From NCBI GenBank assembly GCA_900541035.1, contig UQIN01000007.1, forward strand, positions 33,763 to 97,762: 64,000 nt of DNA. Reading direction: 5' to 3'. The notes beneath the pieces are model-generated. The model was not told where the DNA came from. It did not search any database and saw only the letters and a list, made by a program, of their open reading frames with translations. This document shows positions 52,404 to 61,604 of the stretch, piece after piece (the first letter of the stretch is position 1; every line of letters starts with the position of its first letter). The position numbers were made by a program, and so were the translations under genes. Source of the DNA: an uncultured Collinsella sp. (GTDB lineage: Bacteria; Actinomycetota; Coriobacteriia; Coriobacteriales; Coriobacteriaceae).

Positions 52404-53636
52404 GTGGCCGTTACCGCGCTGTACGTGCACGTGCCGTTTTGCGCCCAAAAGTGCCGGTACTGCGACTTTGACTCGCGCAGTTTTGCTCCGTGCGACCTGA
52501 GCGCTGCGCTCGATGTCTATTTTGAGCAGTTGTTCGCGCGCCTCGATGCTTTTGGCAAGGCTAGGGCCCTTGAACAGATTCGCACCGTCTATGTTGGCGG
52601 TGGTACGCCGTCGCTGGCGGGGGAGCGCCTGGTGGAGCTGGCGCGGCGTATTCGTGCGTGGTGCGCCCCCGTTGAGTTTACCTGCGAGGCCAATCCCGAG
52701 TCGCTGACCGCCGAGCTTGCCGCTGCGCTTGCCAAGGTTGGTGTCACACGCGTCTCTCTGGGCGTGCAAACGCTCGATAACATCGAACTTACCGCTATCG
52801 GCCGTATTCACGATGCCGATCGGGCGCTCGCCGCCATCGCGACAGTCAAGAACGCTGGGCTTGACGTGTCGTGCGACCTTATGTGCGGACTTCCCGGGCA
52901 GACCGCAGCGAGTTGGAGGCGCACGCTCGATGGCGTGCTGGCGGCGGCTCCGCATCATGTGTCGGTCTACCCGCTCACGCTTGAGGAGGGGACTCCCCTT
53001 TATCGCATGGCGTGCCGCGACGAGTCGGTAGAGCCCGACGAGGATTTTCAAGCTTCGTGCATGGATGTGGCGCGTGAGCGTCTGGGTGCGGCCGGCTATC
53101 ACCCGTATGAGGTGGCAAGCTATGCGCTCGACGGACATGAGTGCGCCCATAACATTGCCTACTGGACCGGCCAGGGCTATTTGGGCCTGGGTCGCTCTGC
53201 CGCGGGCATGCTCGATGCCGAGGATTTCGATCGTCTTGCAGGTTTGTTCCCCGGCGTGTCTTCTCGAGGCGATTCGTACCGCGTGCGTCTGGTGCAACGT
53301 GACGATGACGCGACGGCGTTCGAGGCCGAATATCTGTCGCAGCGTGAGGCTGCGGCTGAAGACCTGATGCTCGCTTGTCGCATGACGCGCGGTATTGCGT
53401 CCGATCTGTTGGTTCGTGCAGCTTGCGTCATCCCAACGGGCGAGCTGGCAGCTGCCTGCGATCGCGCGCTCGAATTGGGTCTTGCCACTTGGGTGCCCGA
53501 GACGCTCGGAGTCCATGAGGGACCCTTCACTTCGGCAGACGTCCTCGCGGGCCATGTCCGTGCTCGTTTAGCGCCCACCCACTTGGGCTGGCTCGATGGA
53601 AATGTGCTGTTCGAGCTGTTTTGGGGTCTAGCCTAG
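52404..53636 (+). CDS. hemW: HemW-like radical SAM protein (putative heme chaperone)
   Basis: HemW is a radical SAM protein related to coproporphyrinogen dehydrogenase HemN but acts as a heme-binding chaperone. The 410-residue protein opens with YVHVPFCAQKCRYCDF (CxxxCxxC cluster), has VYVGGGTPS, and a C-terminal HemN-type domain. It is often misannotated as HemN. GTG 52404 lies seven bases after GGAGG at the end of dusB. lepA-hemW linkage is common in Gram-positive bacteria. Confidence 0.93.
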   Translation: MAVTALYVHVPFCAQKCRYCDFDSRSFAPCDLSAALDVYFEQLFARLDAFGKARALEQIRTVYVGGGTPSLAGERLVELARRIRAWCAPVEFTCEANPESLTAELAAALAKVGVTRVSLGVQTLDNIELTAIGRIHDADRALAAIATVKNAGLDVSCDLMCGLPGQTAASWRRTLDGVLAAAPHHVSVYPLTLEEGTPLYRMACRDESVEPDEDFQASCMDVARERLGAAGYHPYEVASYALDGHECAHNIAYWTGQGYLGLGRSAAGMLDAEDFDRLAGLFPGVSSRGDSYRVRLVQRDDDATAFEAEYLSQREAAAEDLMLACRMTRGIASDLLVRAACVIPTGELAAACDRALELGLATWVPETLGVHEGPFTSADVLAGHVRARLAPTHLGWLDGNVLFELFWGLA

Positions 53637-53646
53637 GCCGCTCGGG

Positions 53647-53652
53647 TAGAAT
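53647..53652 (+). promoter_or_regulatory. Putative -10 box before the dnaJ pair
   Basis: TAGAAT preceded by GGG, 42 bases before the first dnaJ-type start. The CCGCTCGGGTA context resembles the lepA promoter. Confidence 0.45.
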
Positions 53653-53694
53653 TACCGCAATATATACGCTGCTGTGAGCAGGAGGTTGCCGCGC

Positions 53695-54798
53695 ATGGCG
53701 ACGATGAACGAAAAAGATTACTACGAGATTTTGGGTGTCTCCAAGGACGCCACCTCGCGTGATATTCAGAAGGCCTTCCAGCAAAAGGCCCGCAAGCTCC
53801 ATCCGGACGTCAACAAAGAACCTGATGCCGAGGAAAAGTTTAAAGAGGTTTCCGAGGCCTACGCCGTGCTTTCGGACGAGCAGAAGCGTGCGCGCTACGA
53901 CGCCATGCGCTCGGGCAATCCCTTTGCCGGTGCACCGACGGCTTCGCCCTATGGCGGTGGCTATGCCGGCAGCGCCGGTTACGGCAATCCCTTTGACGGC
54001 GGTTTCCCCTTCGGGGGCGCCTGGGGCCAGCCGCGTCGCGGGCAGGCTGCCTATAATCCCGAGAACGGCGCCAACGTGGTCGTCGATATTAAGCTCGACG
54101 CCAAGGAGGCCAAGGGCGGTGCCCGCAAGACCGTTCGCTATACGCGCTTCGATACCTGTGGTCACTGCGGAGGCTCGGGTTCTGTTTCGTCCGAGCATGC
54201 CCATACCTGCCCGAGCTGCGGCGGTCGCGGCCACATCGACGTCGACCTGTCCTTCCTGTTCGGTGCCGGCACGTTCCAGTCGGTCTGCCCCGAGTGCGGA
54301 GGTTCCGGTAAGGTCGTCGCCGACCCCTGTCCCGATTGCGGCGGCAGCGGTCGAACCCGTGTGACCTCCGAGCAGACAATTGAGTTTCCTGCCGGCACGC
54401 ACGATGGCGACGAGGTCCGCATTGGCGGCATGGGTCACGCCGGCACCAACGGTGCCTCGGGCGGCGATCTTGTCGGCCGTGCCCATGTTGAGGCCGAGCG
54501 TCTGGAAGGCAAGGCCCGTACCGGTTTTTACCTGATGGGCATCGTGGCGCCGTTTTTGGTGCTGTCGGCCATATCGGGCGTGTTCTCGGCCTTTGCCGTG
54601 ATGTGCTTTATTCCGTTTGCCATGGGCCTTTTCATGGTGGTCTCGGACGGCGTGCTGCACCGCAGCCTGCTGTGGTGGAAGCGCGGCGCGATGCAGTTTG
54701 CCAACGGTTTTGCCAACGGATTTATGTTCGCGCTCGTGTCGGTTTGGTTTGCGAGCTGCTCGCAACGTGCCATGCTTTCGCCCTACGCAATGCAATAA
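53695..54798 (+). CDS. DnaJ-like protein with C-terminal membrane segments
   Basis: The 367-residue protein has an N-terminal J domain with the HPD motif (residues 36-38), a Gly/Phe/Pro-rich linker (about 74-115), four CxxCxGxG zinc repeats ([32 protein letters not shown]; 155-219) and only the end of substrate-binding domain I ([15 protein letters not shown]). The second C-terminal domain and dimerisation region are replaced by two or three hydrophobic segments (about 277-316 and 335-353). It is therefore a predicted membrane-anchored Hsp70 co-chaperone. CAGGAGG precedes ATG 53695. A standard dnaJ follows. Confidence 0.85.
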   Translation: MATMNEKDYYEILGVSKDATSRDIQKAFQQKARKLHPDVNKEPDAEEKFKEVSEAYAVLSDEQKRARYDAMRSGNPFAGAPTASPYGGGYAGSAGYGNPFDGGFPFGGAWGQPRRGQAAYNPENGANVVVDIKLDAKEAKGGARKTVRYTRFDTCGHCGGSGSVSSEHAHTCPSCGGRGHIDVDLSFLFGAGTFQSVCPECGGSGKVVADPCPDCGGSGRTRVTSEQTIEFPAGTHDGDEVRIGGMGHAGTNGASGGDLVGRAHVEAERLEGKARTGFYLMGIVAPFLVLSAISGVFSAFAVMCFIPFAMGLFMVVSDGVLHRSLLWWKRGAMQFANGFANGFMFALVSVWFASCSQRAMLSPYAMQ

Positions 54799-54879
54799 CA
54801 TCTAGCCCTCTGTTTGCGGCCGGCCCAGCTTGGGTATAGGACGCACTGTGACAATAATGAAAGTCGGAAGGATTCGGTC

Positions 54880-56028
54880 GTGTCGGAAAATAGGGATTAC
54901 TACGAGGTACTTGGCGTCGACAAGGATGCCGATGCGCGGACGATTAAGCGCGCGTTTCTAAAGAAGGCCCGTACCGTACACCCGGACGTTTCGGACGACC
55001 CCGAGGCCGAGGCCAAGTTCAAAGAGCTCAACGAGGCTTATTCCGTTCTTTCCGACGAGCAGAAGCGTGCTAACTACGACCGTTACGGCACCGCGGACGG
55101 CCCTGGTGGTTCGGGCTACGTCGATATCAACGATATCTTTGGCGGCATGGGCATGGACGACCTCTTCTCGTCGTTCTTTGGCGGCGGTGCCGGCGGTGGC
55201 GCCCGAAATCGCCGTGAGCGTCGTCGCGGCCGCGATATGGCGATCTCCCTTTCGGTGACCCTTGAGGAGGCGGCGCTCGGTTGCAAAAAGACGATCAGCT
55301 ATGACCGCCTTGCCCCCTGCGAGGATTGTAACGGCACTGGTAGGGCCGAGGGCGCACAGGAAAAGCAGTGCAGCCGCTGCCACGGCACAGGCTATGTCAC
55401 GACGGTCCAGCGCTCGTTCCTGGGCCAGGTTCAGTCCTCTTCGCCTTGCCCCGACTGCCACGGTGAGGGCACGGTCATCGACCATCCCTGCGAGACCTGC
55501 GACGGTCAGGGCCGCACACCTTCGCACGAAAAGATCGACATCGATATCCCCGCCGGCGTTTCGACCGGTCGCCAGCTGCGCGTGAGCGGCTTTGGCGAGG
55601 CAGGCCTTCGCGGTGAGCCCTCGGGCGACCTGATCGTCAACGTTCGTGTTGCCGACCACGAGCGTTTTAAGCGCAACGGTGACGACCTGTACCTGGTGAG
55701 CGATATCTCGATTGCGCAGGCTGCGCTCGGCTGCGAGATCGAGGTCGAGGGCATTATGCCCGACGAGGTCGTTAAGGTGACGGTTCCCGCCGGCGCCCAG
55801 TACGGCGACACCGTGAGCGTCAATAATTACGGCATGCCGCGCATTGGCGGTGGCGGTTCGCGTGGCCGCCTGATCGTGCAACTGCGCGTGGTCGTTCCCA
55901 CCAATCTTTCCAATAAGCAGCGCGAGCTGCTCCGTGCTTTTGCCGATGAGATGGGCGATGACGTCGCTTCCGGTAAGAAGTCGGTGACCGACCGTATCAA
56001 GAGTGCCCTCGACGATATCCTCGATTAA
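54880..56028 (+). CDS. dnaJ: Chaperone protein DnaJ
   Basis: DnaJ stimulates DnaK and binds unfolded proteins. The 382-residue protein has the J domain with HPD (residues 34-36), a Gly-rich linker with GMGMDDLFSSFFGGG, four zinc repeats (CEDCNGTG, CSRCHGTG, CPDCHGEG, CETCDGQG) and both C-terminal beta-domains, ending with a dimerisation helix. GTG 54880 follows GGAAGGA by six bases. hrcA, grpE and dnaK, often beside this gene in Gram-positive bacteria, are absent here. Confidence 0.95.
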   Translation: MSENRDYYEVLGVDKDADARTIKRAFLKKARTVHPDVSDDPEAEAKFKELNEAYSVLSDEQKRANYDRYGTADGPGGSGYVDINDIFGGMGMDDLFSSFFGGGAGGGARNRRERRRGRDMAISLSVTLEEAALGCKKTISYDRLAPCEDCNGTGRAEGAQEKQCSRCHGTGYVTTVQRSFLGQVQSSSPCPDCHGEGTVIDHPCETCDGQGRTPSHEKIDIDIPAGVSTGRQLRVSGFGEAGLRGEPSGDLIVNVRVADHERFKRNGDDLYLVSDISIAQAALGCEIEVEGIMPDEVVKVTVPAGAQYGDTVSVNNYGMPRIGGGGSRGRLIVQLRVVVPTNLSNKQRELLRAFADEMGDDVASGKKSVTDRIKSALDDILD

Positions 56029-56037
56029 GGAGCCCGC

Positions 56038-57330
56038 GTGCTCGCACCCCATATTTCCGTCGTCAACCTCGGTTGCCGTGTCAACCGGGTTGAGTCTGAC
56101 CGTATCACTGCCGATCTTATGCGCCTGGGCTTTGCTATGGTGGAGCCCCAGGATGCCGATTTGATCGTCATTAACACCTGTGCCGTTACGGGCGAGGCCG
56201 AGGCCAAGACCCGTAAGGCCGTTCGTCATGCGCTGTCCCATCCAAACGAGCCCTATGTGCTCGTGACCGGTTGCGTGGTCAATTTGCATCCTGAGGAGTT
56301 GTTGGAGCTTTCGGATCGCGTGATCGCCGAACCGTCCAAGATTGACGTCGCCGAGCGCGTCTGCGAGGTGCTGGGCGTCGAATCCGATAGCGTGCCCGCC
56401 TGCAGCGATGGCGACGTGGTCGATGCGCTCGGTCGTTCGCGGCTGGGCGTGAAGATCCAGGATGGCTGCAACCATCGCTGTACCTATTGCATCGTGTGGA
56501 AGGCCCGCGGCCCCGAGCGTTCCGTGCCCGTCGAGTCCGTGCTCGAACAGGTGCGTGAAGCTCAGGAGGCCGGCGTGCCCGAGGTTGTGCTGACCGGCGT
56601 GAATCTGGGTGCCTATGACGGCAAGAGCGCGACCGATGAACATGTCGAGATCGATGAGCTGCTCCAGGCCATCATGGAGCGCACCGAGATTGCCCACGTG
56701 CGCATCTCCTCGGTGGAGCCCATGGATATTTCCGAGCGCTTGCTCATGGTGATGGCTCGCTATCCGAAGCGTATCGCGCCGTTTTTGCACCTTCCCGTGC
56801 AGTCTGGCTGCACGGCGACGCTGCATCGCATGGGCCGTCCCTATAGCGCCGAGGCCTTTGAGGACACGGTGCGCATGATTCGCACCAACTTGCCCCAGGC
56901 GTCTCTTTCGTGCGATGTCATCGTCGGTTTTCCTGGCGAGACGGACGAGGAGTTCGAGGAGTCGCTGGCGCTGTGCCGTCGCGTGGGCTTTTCGCGCATG
57001 CACGTGTTCCGCTATAGCAAGCGCCCCGGCACCCTCGCCGCCGACATGCCCGACCAGGTACCCCCTGAGGTCATGGCCGAACGCAGCCGTCGCATGCGCG
57101 CGGCGGCTCAGGAGCTTGCGATCGCCGATGCCCGCCGCCGCGTGGGCACGGTCGAGCGTGCGGTGCTCGAGTATGGCGACAATTTGACGCTCGGCTCGTT
57201 CCATCATGCCCGTCTTGATGATACCTGTGGACTCACAGCCCCGTGCCTGCTCGATGTTGCTATCATCGGAGTCGATGATTCCGGCTTGGTCCATGCACGC
57301 AGGGAGGTTCATGGAAGCCTCGAAGATTAG
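56038..57330 (+). CDS. mtaB: tRNA (t6A37) methylthiotransferase MtaB
   Basis: MtaB converts t6A37 to ms2t6A37 in tRNAs reading ANN codons. The 430-residue protein has an N-terminal MTTase domain (VVNLGCRVNRVESD, INTCAVTGEAEAKTRK, TGCVV cluster cysteines), a radical SAM domain with DGCNHRCTYCIV and a short TRAM-like C-terminus. GTG 56038 follows TAAGGAG. The MtaB subgroup fits the dnaJ neighbour. Its end overlaps phoH by 20 bases. Confidence 0.93.
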   Translation: MLAPHISVVNLGCRVNRVESDRITADLMRLGFAMVEPQDADLIVINTCAVTGEAEAKTRKAVRHALSHPNEPYVLVTGCVVNLHPEELLELSDRVIAEPSKIDVAERVCEVLGVESDSVPACSDGDVVDALGRSRLGVKIQDGCNHRCTYCIVWKARGPERSVPVESVLEQVREAQEAGVPEVVLTGVNLGAYDGKSATDEHVEIDELLQAIMERTEIAHVRISSVEPMDISERLLMVMARYPKRIAPFLHLPVQSGCTATLHRMGRPYSAEAFEDTVRMIRTNLPQASLSCDVIVGFPGETDEEFEESLALCRRVGFSRMHVFRYSKRPGTLAADMPDQVPPEVMAERSRRMRAAAQELAIADARRRVGTVERAVLEYGDNLTLGSFHHARLDDTCGLTAPCLLDVAIIGVDDSGLVHARREVHGSLED

Positions 57331-58297
57331 ACTTACCGTTCCCGAGGGTATCGACCCCTCGCGCGTTTTGGGTGCCGGCGACGGCGTTCTTCGCGCACTC
57401 GAGAACTTGGTGCACGCCCATGTGGTTGCCCGCGGTGACAGCGTTGCCGTGAGCGGCGATCCGGACGAGGTCGAGCTGGTCGCGCGTTTTTTCGAACATG
57501 CTTTTCGCGAGGCGGCCGCCGGGCGCACGCTGTCTGCCGACGATGTCTCGCGCTGTCTGGCGGTCTTGCGCGACGGCGAGCATGATGCCTCGTCGTTGCG
57601 CGATGACGTGCTGCTATCGTATCGCGGTCGCGTTATCCGTCCCAAGACGCTCGGTCAAAAGCGCTATGTGGATGCCATCCGCTCTTCTACCATCACGTTT
57701 GGCCTCGGTCCCGCCGGTACCGGTAAAACCTATCTGGCCATGGCGCTCGCCGTCGCCGCGCTCAAGCGTCATGAGGTGGGCCGCCTGATCCTGACGCGCC
57801 CGGTTGTCGAGGCGGGGGAGAACTTGGGCTTTTTGCCCGGCACCCTCGAGGAAAAGATCGACCCGTATATGCGTCCGCTCTATGATGCCCTCTTTGACAT
57901 GATGGATCGCGAACGCACCGATGAGCTTATGGAACGTGGCGTGATCGAGATCGCCCCGCTCGCCTACATGCGCGGTCGAACGCTGAGTGATGCCTTTGTG
58001 GTACTCGATGAGGCACAAAACACGACGCCCGAGCAGATGAAGATGTTCCTGACGCGTCTGGGTTTTAATTCCAAGTTCGTGATTACCGGTGACCTGAGCC
58101 AGCGTGACCTGGTGGGTCGTCGCGGCGGTCTTGCCGATATCGAAAGGATTTTGGGTCGCGTCGACGATGTGGCGTTTTCTCACCTGGAGCGCGCCGATGT
58201 GGTGCGTCATGCCCTGGTGGGGCGCATCGTCGAGGCCTATGATGCATACGACGATGCGCGCGAGCAGCGCGCACACGATCGAAAGGAGTCCCGTTGA
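57311..58297 (+). CDS. phoH: PhoH-like ATPase
   Basis: PhoH-like proteins are cytoplasmic P-loop ATPases linked to RNA metabolism and found beside ybeY. The 328-residue protein has an N-terminal KH-like region, Walker A GPAGTGKTYLA, Walker B VVLDEAQNTT and ITGDLSQRDL. ATG 57311 lies inside the end of mtaB just after AGGGAGG. The order phoH-ybeY-dgkA-era-recO is conserved across Gram-positive bacteria. The exact biochemical role is not established. Confidence 0.94.
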   Translation: MEASKIRLTVPEGIDPSRVLGAGDGVLRALENLVHAHVVARGDSVAVSGDPDEVELVARFFEHAFREAAAGRTLSADDVSRCLAVLRDGEHDASSLRDDVLLSYRGRVIRPKTLGQKRYVDAIRSSTITFGLGPAGTGKTYLAMALAVAALKRHEVGRLILTRPVVEAGENLGFLPGTLEEKIDPYMRPLYDALFDMMDRERTDELMERGVIEIAPLAYMRGRTLSDAFVVLDEAQNTTPEQMKMFLTRLGFNSKFVITGDLSQRDLVGRRGGLADIERILGRVDDVAFSHLERADVVRHALVGRIVEAYDAYDDAREQRAHDRKESR

Positions 58298-58803
58298 GTG
58301 TATTGATCAGCAACGATGCCGAGCTCGATACGCTGCTCGATGCTCAGGAGGTGGAGCACATCTGCGGAGTTGTGCTTGCCGCCGAGGGTGTTGAGCGTGA
58401 GGTTGAGATTTCCCTTTCGTATGTCGATGAGGACGAGATGCACGAGCTCAACCATGAGTGGCGTGGTATCGATCGCACGACCGACGTGCTCTCGTTTGAA
58501 TGCGACTCGGCCTTTGACGAGGACATTCCCGCTGACGAGACGCTCGAGCTCGGCGATATTATCCTGGCGCCGCAGGTTATTGCCCGCCAGGCCCTCGGCT
58601 TTGGCAACAGCCCCGCCGATGAGTGCCGACTGATGCTCGTGCACGGAATGCTGCACCTGCTGGGTTACGACCACATCGAGGACGATGAGGCCGAGGTCAT
58701 GGAGGCACGCGAGGATGCCATCCTGCGCGACCTGGCGCTTGAGCGCGGCGAGGACCCCAAACTCGTCCACGTCGGCCCCATAACCAATCATGCCCACGAC
58801 TAG
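58294..58803 (+). CDS. ybeY: Endoribonuclease YbeY
   Basis: YbeY is a zinc endoribonuclease in 16S rRNA 3'-end maturation and ribosome quality control. The 169-residue protein has the zinc motif HGMLHLLGYDH and the core block WRGIDRTTDVLSFE. The start is TTG 58294, which overlaps the phoH stop and follows AAAGGAG by five bases. A Glu-rich helical segment follows the zinc site. Confidence 0.95.
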   Translation: MSVLISNDAELDTLLDAQEVEHICGVVLAAEGVEREVEISLSYVDEDEMHELNHEWRGIDRTTDVLSFECDSAFDEDIPADETLELGDIILAPQVIARQALGFGNSPADECRLMLVHGMLHLLGYDHIEDDEAEVMEAREDAILRDLALERGEDPKLVHVGPITNHAHD

Positions 58804-58812
58804 GAGCCGTCT

Positions 58813-59190
58813 ATGATTCCCGGATCGAACAAGGACCATCCGTCCTTTTTAAAGTCGTTCTCATACGCGATGGAGGGCTTCGTCACTGCCGTCAAGACCG
58901 AGCGCAATATCAAGGTCATGCTCGCGGCGGGCGTGTGCACCGTCATTGCCGGCTGCATCGTGGGGCTCGATATTGCCGAGTGGGCTACGGTTATCATCTG
59001 CTGCGGCCTGGTGATTCACGGTGAGTTGTGCAATACCGCCATGGAGGCGATTGTCGACCTGGCGACCCAGGAGCTGCATCCGCTGGCCAAGCGCGCGAAG
59101 GATATCGCTGCTGCCTCTGTATACGTTCTTTCCATTACCGCTGCGATCGTGGGCTTGCTTGTCTTTGCCCACGCGCTCGACTTTATTTAG
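58813..59190 (+). CDS. dgkA: Diacylglycerol/undecaprenol kinase
   Basis: Small integral membrane kinase; in Gram-positive bacteria members phosphorylate undecaprenol. The 125-residue protein has three membrane segments and the active-site block ELCNTAMEAIVDL followed by HPLAKRAKDIAAA. AGGAG precedes ATG 58813. It sits between ybeY and era as in many Gram-positive genomes. The choice between lipids is made from phylogenetic context. Confidence 0.92.
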   Translation: MIPGSNKDHPSFLKSFSYAMEGFVTAVKTERNIKVMLAAGVCTVIAGCIVGLDIAEWATVIICCGLVIHGELCNTAMEAIVDLATQELHPLAKRAKDIAAASVYVLSITAAIVGLLVFAHALDFI

Positions 59191-59202
59191 AAAGGGATTC
59201 CC

Positions 59203-60273
59203 ATGTCCGACAATATGCAGCCTACCGATGAAGTTTTGGATGACGAGGTCCTGGACGAGGCTGAAGGTGCCGATTCGTTTGACGAGGTCGAGGAGTTCGA
59301 CCCGTTTGAGGGTATGAGCGACGAGGAACTCGATGCACTGTGCGACGAGGATGAGAGCCTCGCGGGCTTTGGCGACGTGGAACCCGGTTTTCGCAGCGGC
59401 TTTGTGGCCCTGGTCGGTCGTCCCAATGCCGGCAAGTCCACGCTGCTCAACGCCTGTTACGGCAAGAAGGTCGCCATCACCTCTCCGGTGGCACAGACGA
59501 CCCGCCGCCGGATGCGCGCCGTGGTCAACCGCCCCGGTTACCAGCTGGTCTTCGTTGACACGCCGGGTATCCACAAGCCCAAGGACGGCTTGGGCTCCGA
59601 GCTCAACAAGAGCGCCCTGTTTGAGCTCAATGACGTAGACGTCGTCGCGTTTTTGATCGACGCCACCAAACCCATCGGCAGGGGAGACGCCTGGGTCGCC
59701 GAGCGCGTCAAGAACGCTCGTTCCAAAAAGGTCCTGGTGCTTACCAAGGCCGATGAGGCCGATCCCGCCCAGGTTATGGAGCAGCTCAAGGCCGCTCACG
59801 AGCTTATGGAATACGACGATGAGATCGTGACGTCGTCGGTTAAGAACTTTAACGTCGATGCGTTTATCGAGACCGTCGCTCACTTTTTGCCCGAGGGCCC
59901 GCGCTGGTTCCCCGAGGACATGGGCACCGACGCGTCCGACGAGACCCTCGTGGCTGAGTTTGTGCGCGAGAAGGTCCTGCGTCGCACCCGCGACGAGATC
60001 CCTCACTCCGTGGGCGTCATCTGTGACGCGCTCGAGCAGACTAAGAAGGTCCTGCGCGTGCACGCCACGATTTACGTCGAGCGCGAGGGGCAGAAGGGCA
60101 TCATCATCGGCAAGGGCGGCGAGATGATCAAGCATATCGGTATCGACGCCCGACGCGATCTTGAACGCATTTTTGGCACGCAGGTCTTTTTGGAGCTGGA
60201 CGTGAAGGTCAAGGCCGGCTGGCGCGACGACGAGGCCCAGATTCGCCGCTTTGGCTACAACGCCGAGGACTAA
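59203..60273 (+). CDS. era: GTPase Era with long acidic N-terminal extension
   Basis: Era binds the 3' end of 16S rRNA and helps assemble the 30S subunit. The 356-residue protein has G1 GRPNAGKST near residues 72-80, G3 DTPG, G4 TKAD (Thr in place of the usual Asn) and a C-terminal KH domain (GIIIGKGGEMIKHIG). About 62 residues, nearly half of them Asp or Glu, precede the GTPase fold and are not part of the core family. AAAGGGA lies before ATG 59203. recO follows after 15 bases. Confidence 0.96.
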   Translation: MSDNMQPTDEVLDDEVLDEAEGADSFDEVEEFDPFEGMSDEELDALCDEDESLAGFGDVEPGFRSGFVALVGRPNAGKSTLLNACYGKKVAITSPVAQTTRRRMRAVVNRPGYQLVFVDTPGIHKPKDGLGSELNKSALFELNDVDVVAFLIDATKPIGRGDAWVAERVKNARSKKVLVLTKADEADPAQVMEQLKAAHELMEYDDEIVTSSVKNFNVDAFIETVAHFLPEGPRWFPEDMGTDASDETLVAEFVREKVLRRTRDEIPHSVGVICDALEQTKKVLRVHATIYVEREGQKGIIIGKGGEMIKHIGIDARRDLERIFGTQVFLELDVKVKAGWRDDEAQIRRFGYNAED

Positions 60274-60288
60274 GGACGCGCGGCGCGC

Positions 60289-61038
60289 ATGGCAGGCTCC
60301 CGGACATATCGCACCAAGGTGCTCGTCCTCGACAAGACGAAGCTCAAAGAGACCGACCTGATCTTGACGATGCTTGACGAGCGGGGGCGGCAGGTTCGTG
60401 CCGTGGCAAAGGGCGCCCGCAAACCCGGCGGACGCCTGGCTGCGCGCTGCGAGCTGTTCTGTACGGTAGATATGCTGCTCGCACATGGACGGTCACTCGA
60501 CGTGGTTTCCCAGGCCGAGCTTATGGAGGCGCCGCTCGGCGTTGCGCCCGATTACGAGACGACCTGCGCCGCAAGCGCGATCGCCGAGGTCGCGCGCGTG
60601 TGCTCGTTCGAGGACGCCGAGGACCCGTTTACCTTTGCCATCACGCAGCGAGCGCTTGCCCTGGTGGGCAGCGGGCTTGACACGGCACATATGGACCTAC
60701 TTGTGGCGGCATATGTCTTTAAGCTGCTGTCGCACGTTGGCTATCGACCCGATTTTTCGGCCTGCGTGCTGTGCGGAGACCCCATGCTGTCGTATTTTTC
60801 GCCCCAGGCGGGCGGCCTCATGTGCGGGTCGTGCGCGTCGAGCGTTCCAGGTGCCGAACTGGTGTCGACCGGTGAGGCCGCATGGCTGCGCGCCCTCATG
60901 TCCATGACCTTCGATGCGCTTTTGGCCGAGCGAATCGACCCGCATACCGCAGCCTTTTTGCTGGGGCTTTCGCATGTTTGGGCTGCGACGCACACCGATC
61001 AGCGCCTCCGTGCGATGGAATTCATGTTGGGTCGGTGA
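60289..61038 (+). CDS. recO: DNA repair protein RecO
   Basis: RecO helps RecR load RecA on SSB-coated DNA. The 249-residue protein has an N-terminal OB fold (YRTKVLVLDKTKLKETDLI, AVAKGARKP) and a C-terminal zinc-finger region with CVLC and CGSC pairs and helical bundle. AAGGA lies ten bases before ATG 60289. It ends the mtaB-to-recO cluster; rpsO has its own promoter. Confidence 0.93.
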   Translation: MAGSRTYRTKVLVLDKTKLKETDLILTMLDERGRQVRAVAKGARKPGGRLAARCELFCTVDMLLAHGRSLDVVSQAELMEAPLGVAPDYETTCAASAIAEVARVCSFEDAEDPFTFAITQRALALVGSGLDTAHMDLLVAAYVFKLLSHVGYRPDFSACVLCGDPMLSYFSPQAGGLMCGSCASSVPGAELVSTGEAAWLRALMSMTFDALLAERIDPHTAAFLLGLSHVWAATHTDQRLRAMEFMLGR

Positions 61039-61065
61039 TGATGCGCAGGCGCGGGCTGCTTGTGG

Positions 61066-61071
61066 TAACAT
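61066..61071 (+). promoter_or_regulatory. Putative rpsO -10 box (extended)
   Basis: TGG-TAACAT, 105 bases before the rpsO start; the leader may fold (TACC/GGTA pairing). Confidence 0.45.
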
Positions 61072-61176
61072 ACCGACCTGTTGGTACCTCGACCTTGGTT
61101 GCTCGCTCCACCGGCGGCTTCCCAGTCCGAGGCGAATCGAGTCGCCCGATGGCGACGCAAAACGAAAGGTGAAACA

Positions 61177-61455
61177 ATGACTGTTTCCAAAGAGCGCAAG
61201 GCGGAGCTGACTGCCCAGTTCGGTAACACCCCGGTCGACACCGGCAACCCCAAGGTTCAGGTCGCCATCCTGTCCGAGCGCATCAAGGAGCTGACCGAGC
61301 ACATGAAGTCCCACCAGAAGGACTTCCACACCCGTCGTGGCCTGCTCATGCTCGTCGGCCGTCGTCGTCGTCTTCTCTCCTACATCAAGAAGAACGACAT
61401 CGTCGAGTACCGTGAGCTCATCAAGGCTCTGGGCATCCGCGACAACATCCAGTAG
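61177..61455 (+). CDS. rpsO: 30S ribosomal protein S15
   Basis: uS15 binds the 16S central domain. The 92-residue protein has the family blocks DTGNPKVQVAILSERI, HQKDFHTRRGLLMLVGRRRR and LSYIKKNDIVEYRELI. GAAAGG precedes ATG 61177; longer in-frame starts add non-family residues. It is followed by a terminator and then pnp, the standard bacterial order. Confidence 0.98.
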   Translation: MTVSKERKAELTAQFGNTPVDTGNPKVQVAILSERIKELTEHMKSHQKDFHTRRGLLMLVGRRRRLLSYIKKNDIVEYRELIKALGIRDNIQ

Positions 61456-61470
61456 GATTTGTACATGCTA

Positions 61471-61501
61471 AGAGCGTCCTGCGCAGCGGGGCGCTCTTTT
61501 T
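61471..61501 (+). terminator. Terminator between rpsO and pnp
   Basis: About 9-bp stem with one G-U pair (61471-61479 with 61488-61496) followed by TTTTT. Confidence 0.8.
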
Positions 61502-61568
61502 GTGTAAGGGCGTGAACAATCACGCTCTGAAGCGTGGCGGGGGCAGGGGGCCCGCGTCACATGAGAAG

Positions 61569-61591
61569 CCCGCAGGCAAGGGGCCTGTGGG
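61569..61591 (+). promoter_or_regulatory. Hairpin in the pnp leader
   Basis: CCCGCAGGC (61569-61577) pairs with GCCTGTGGG (61583-61591), immediately before the AAAGGAG ribosome-binding site. In E. coli a leader hairpin mediates PNPase autocontrol; a similar role here is inference. Confidence 0.45.
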
Positions 61592-61604
61592 GTAAAGGAG
61601 AACA

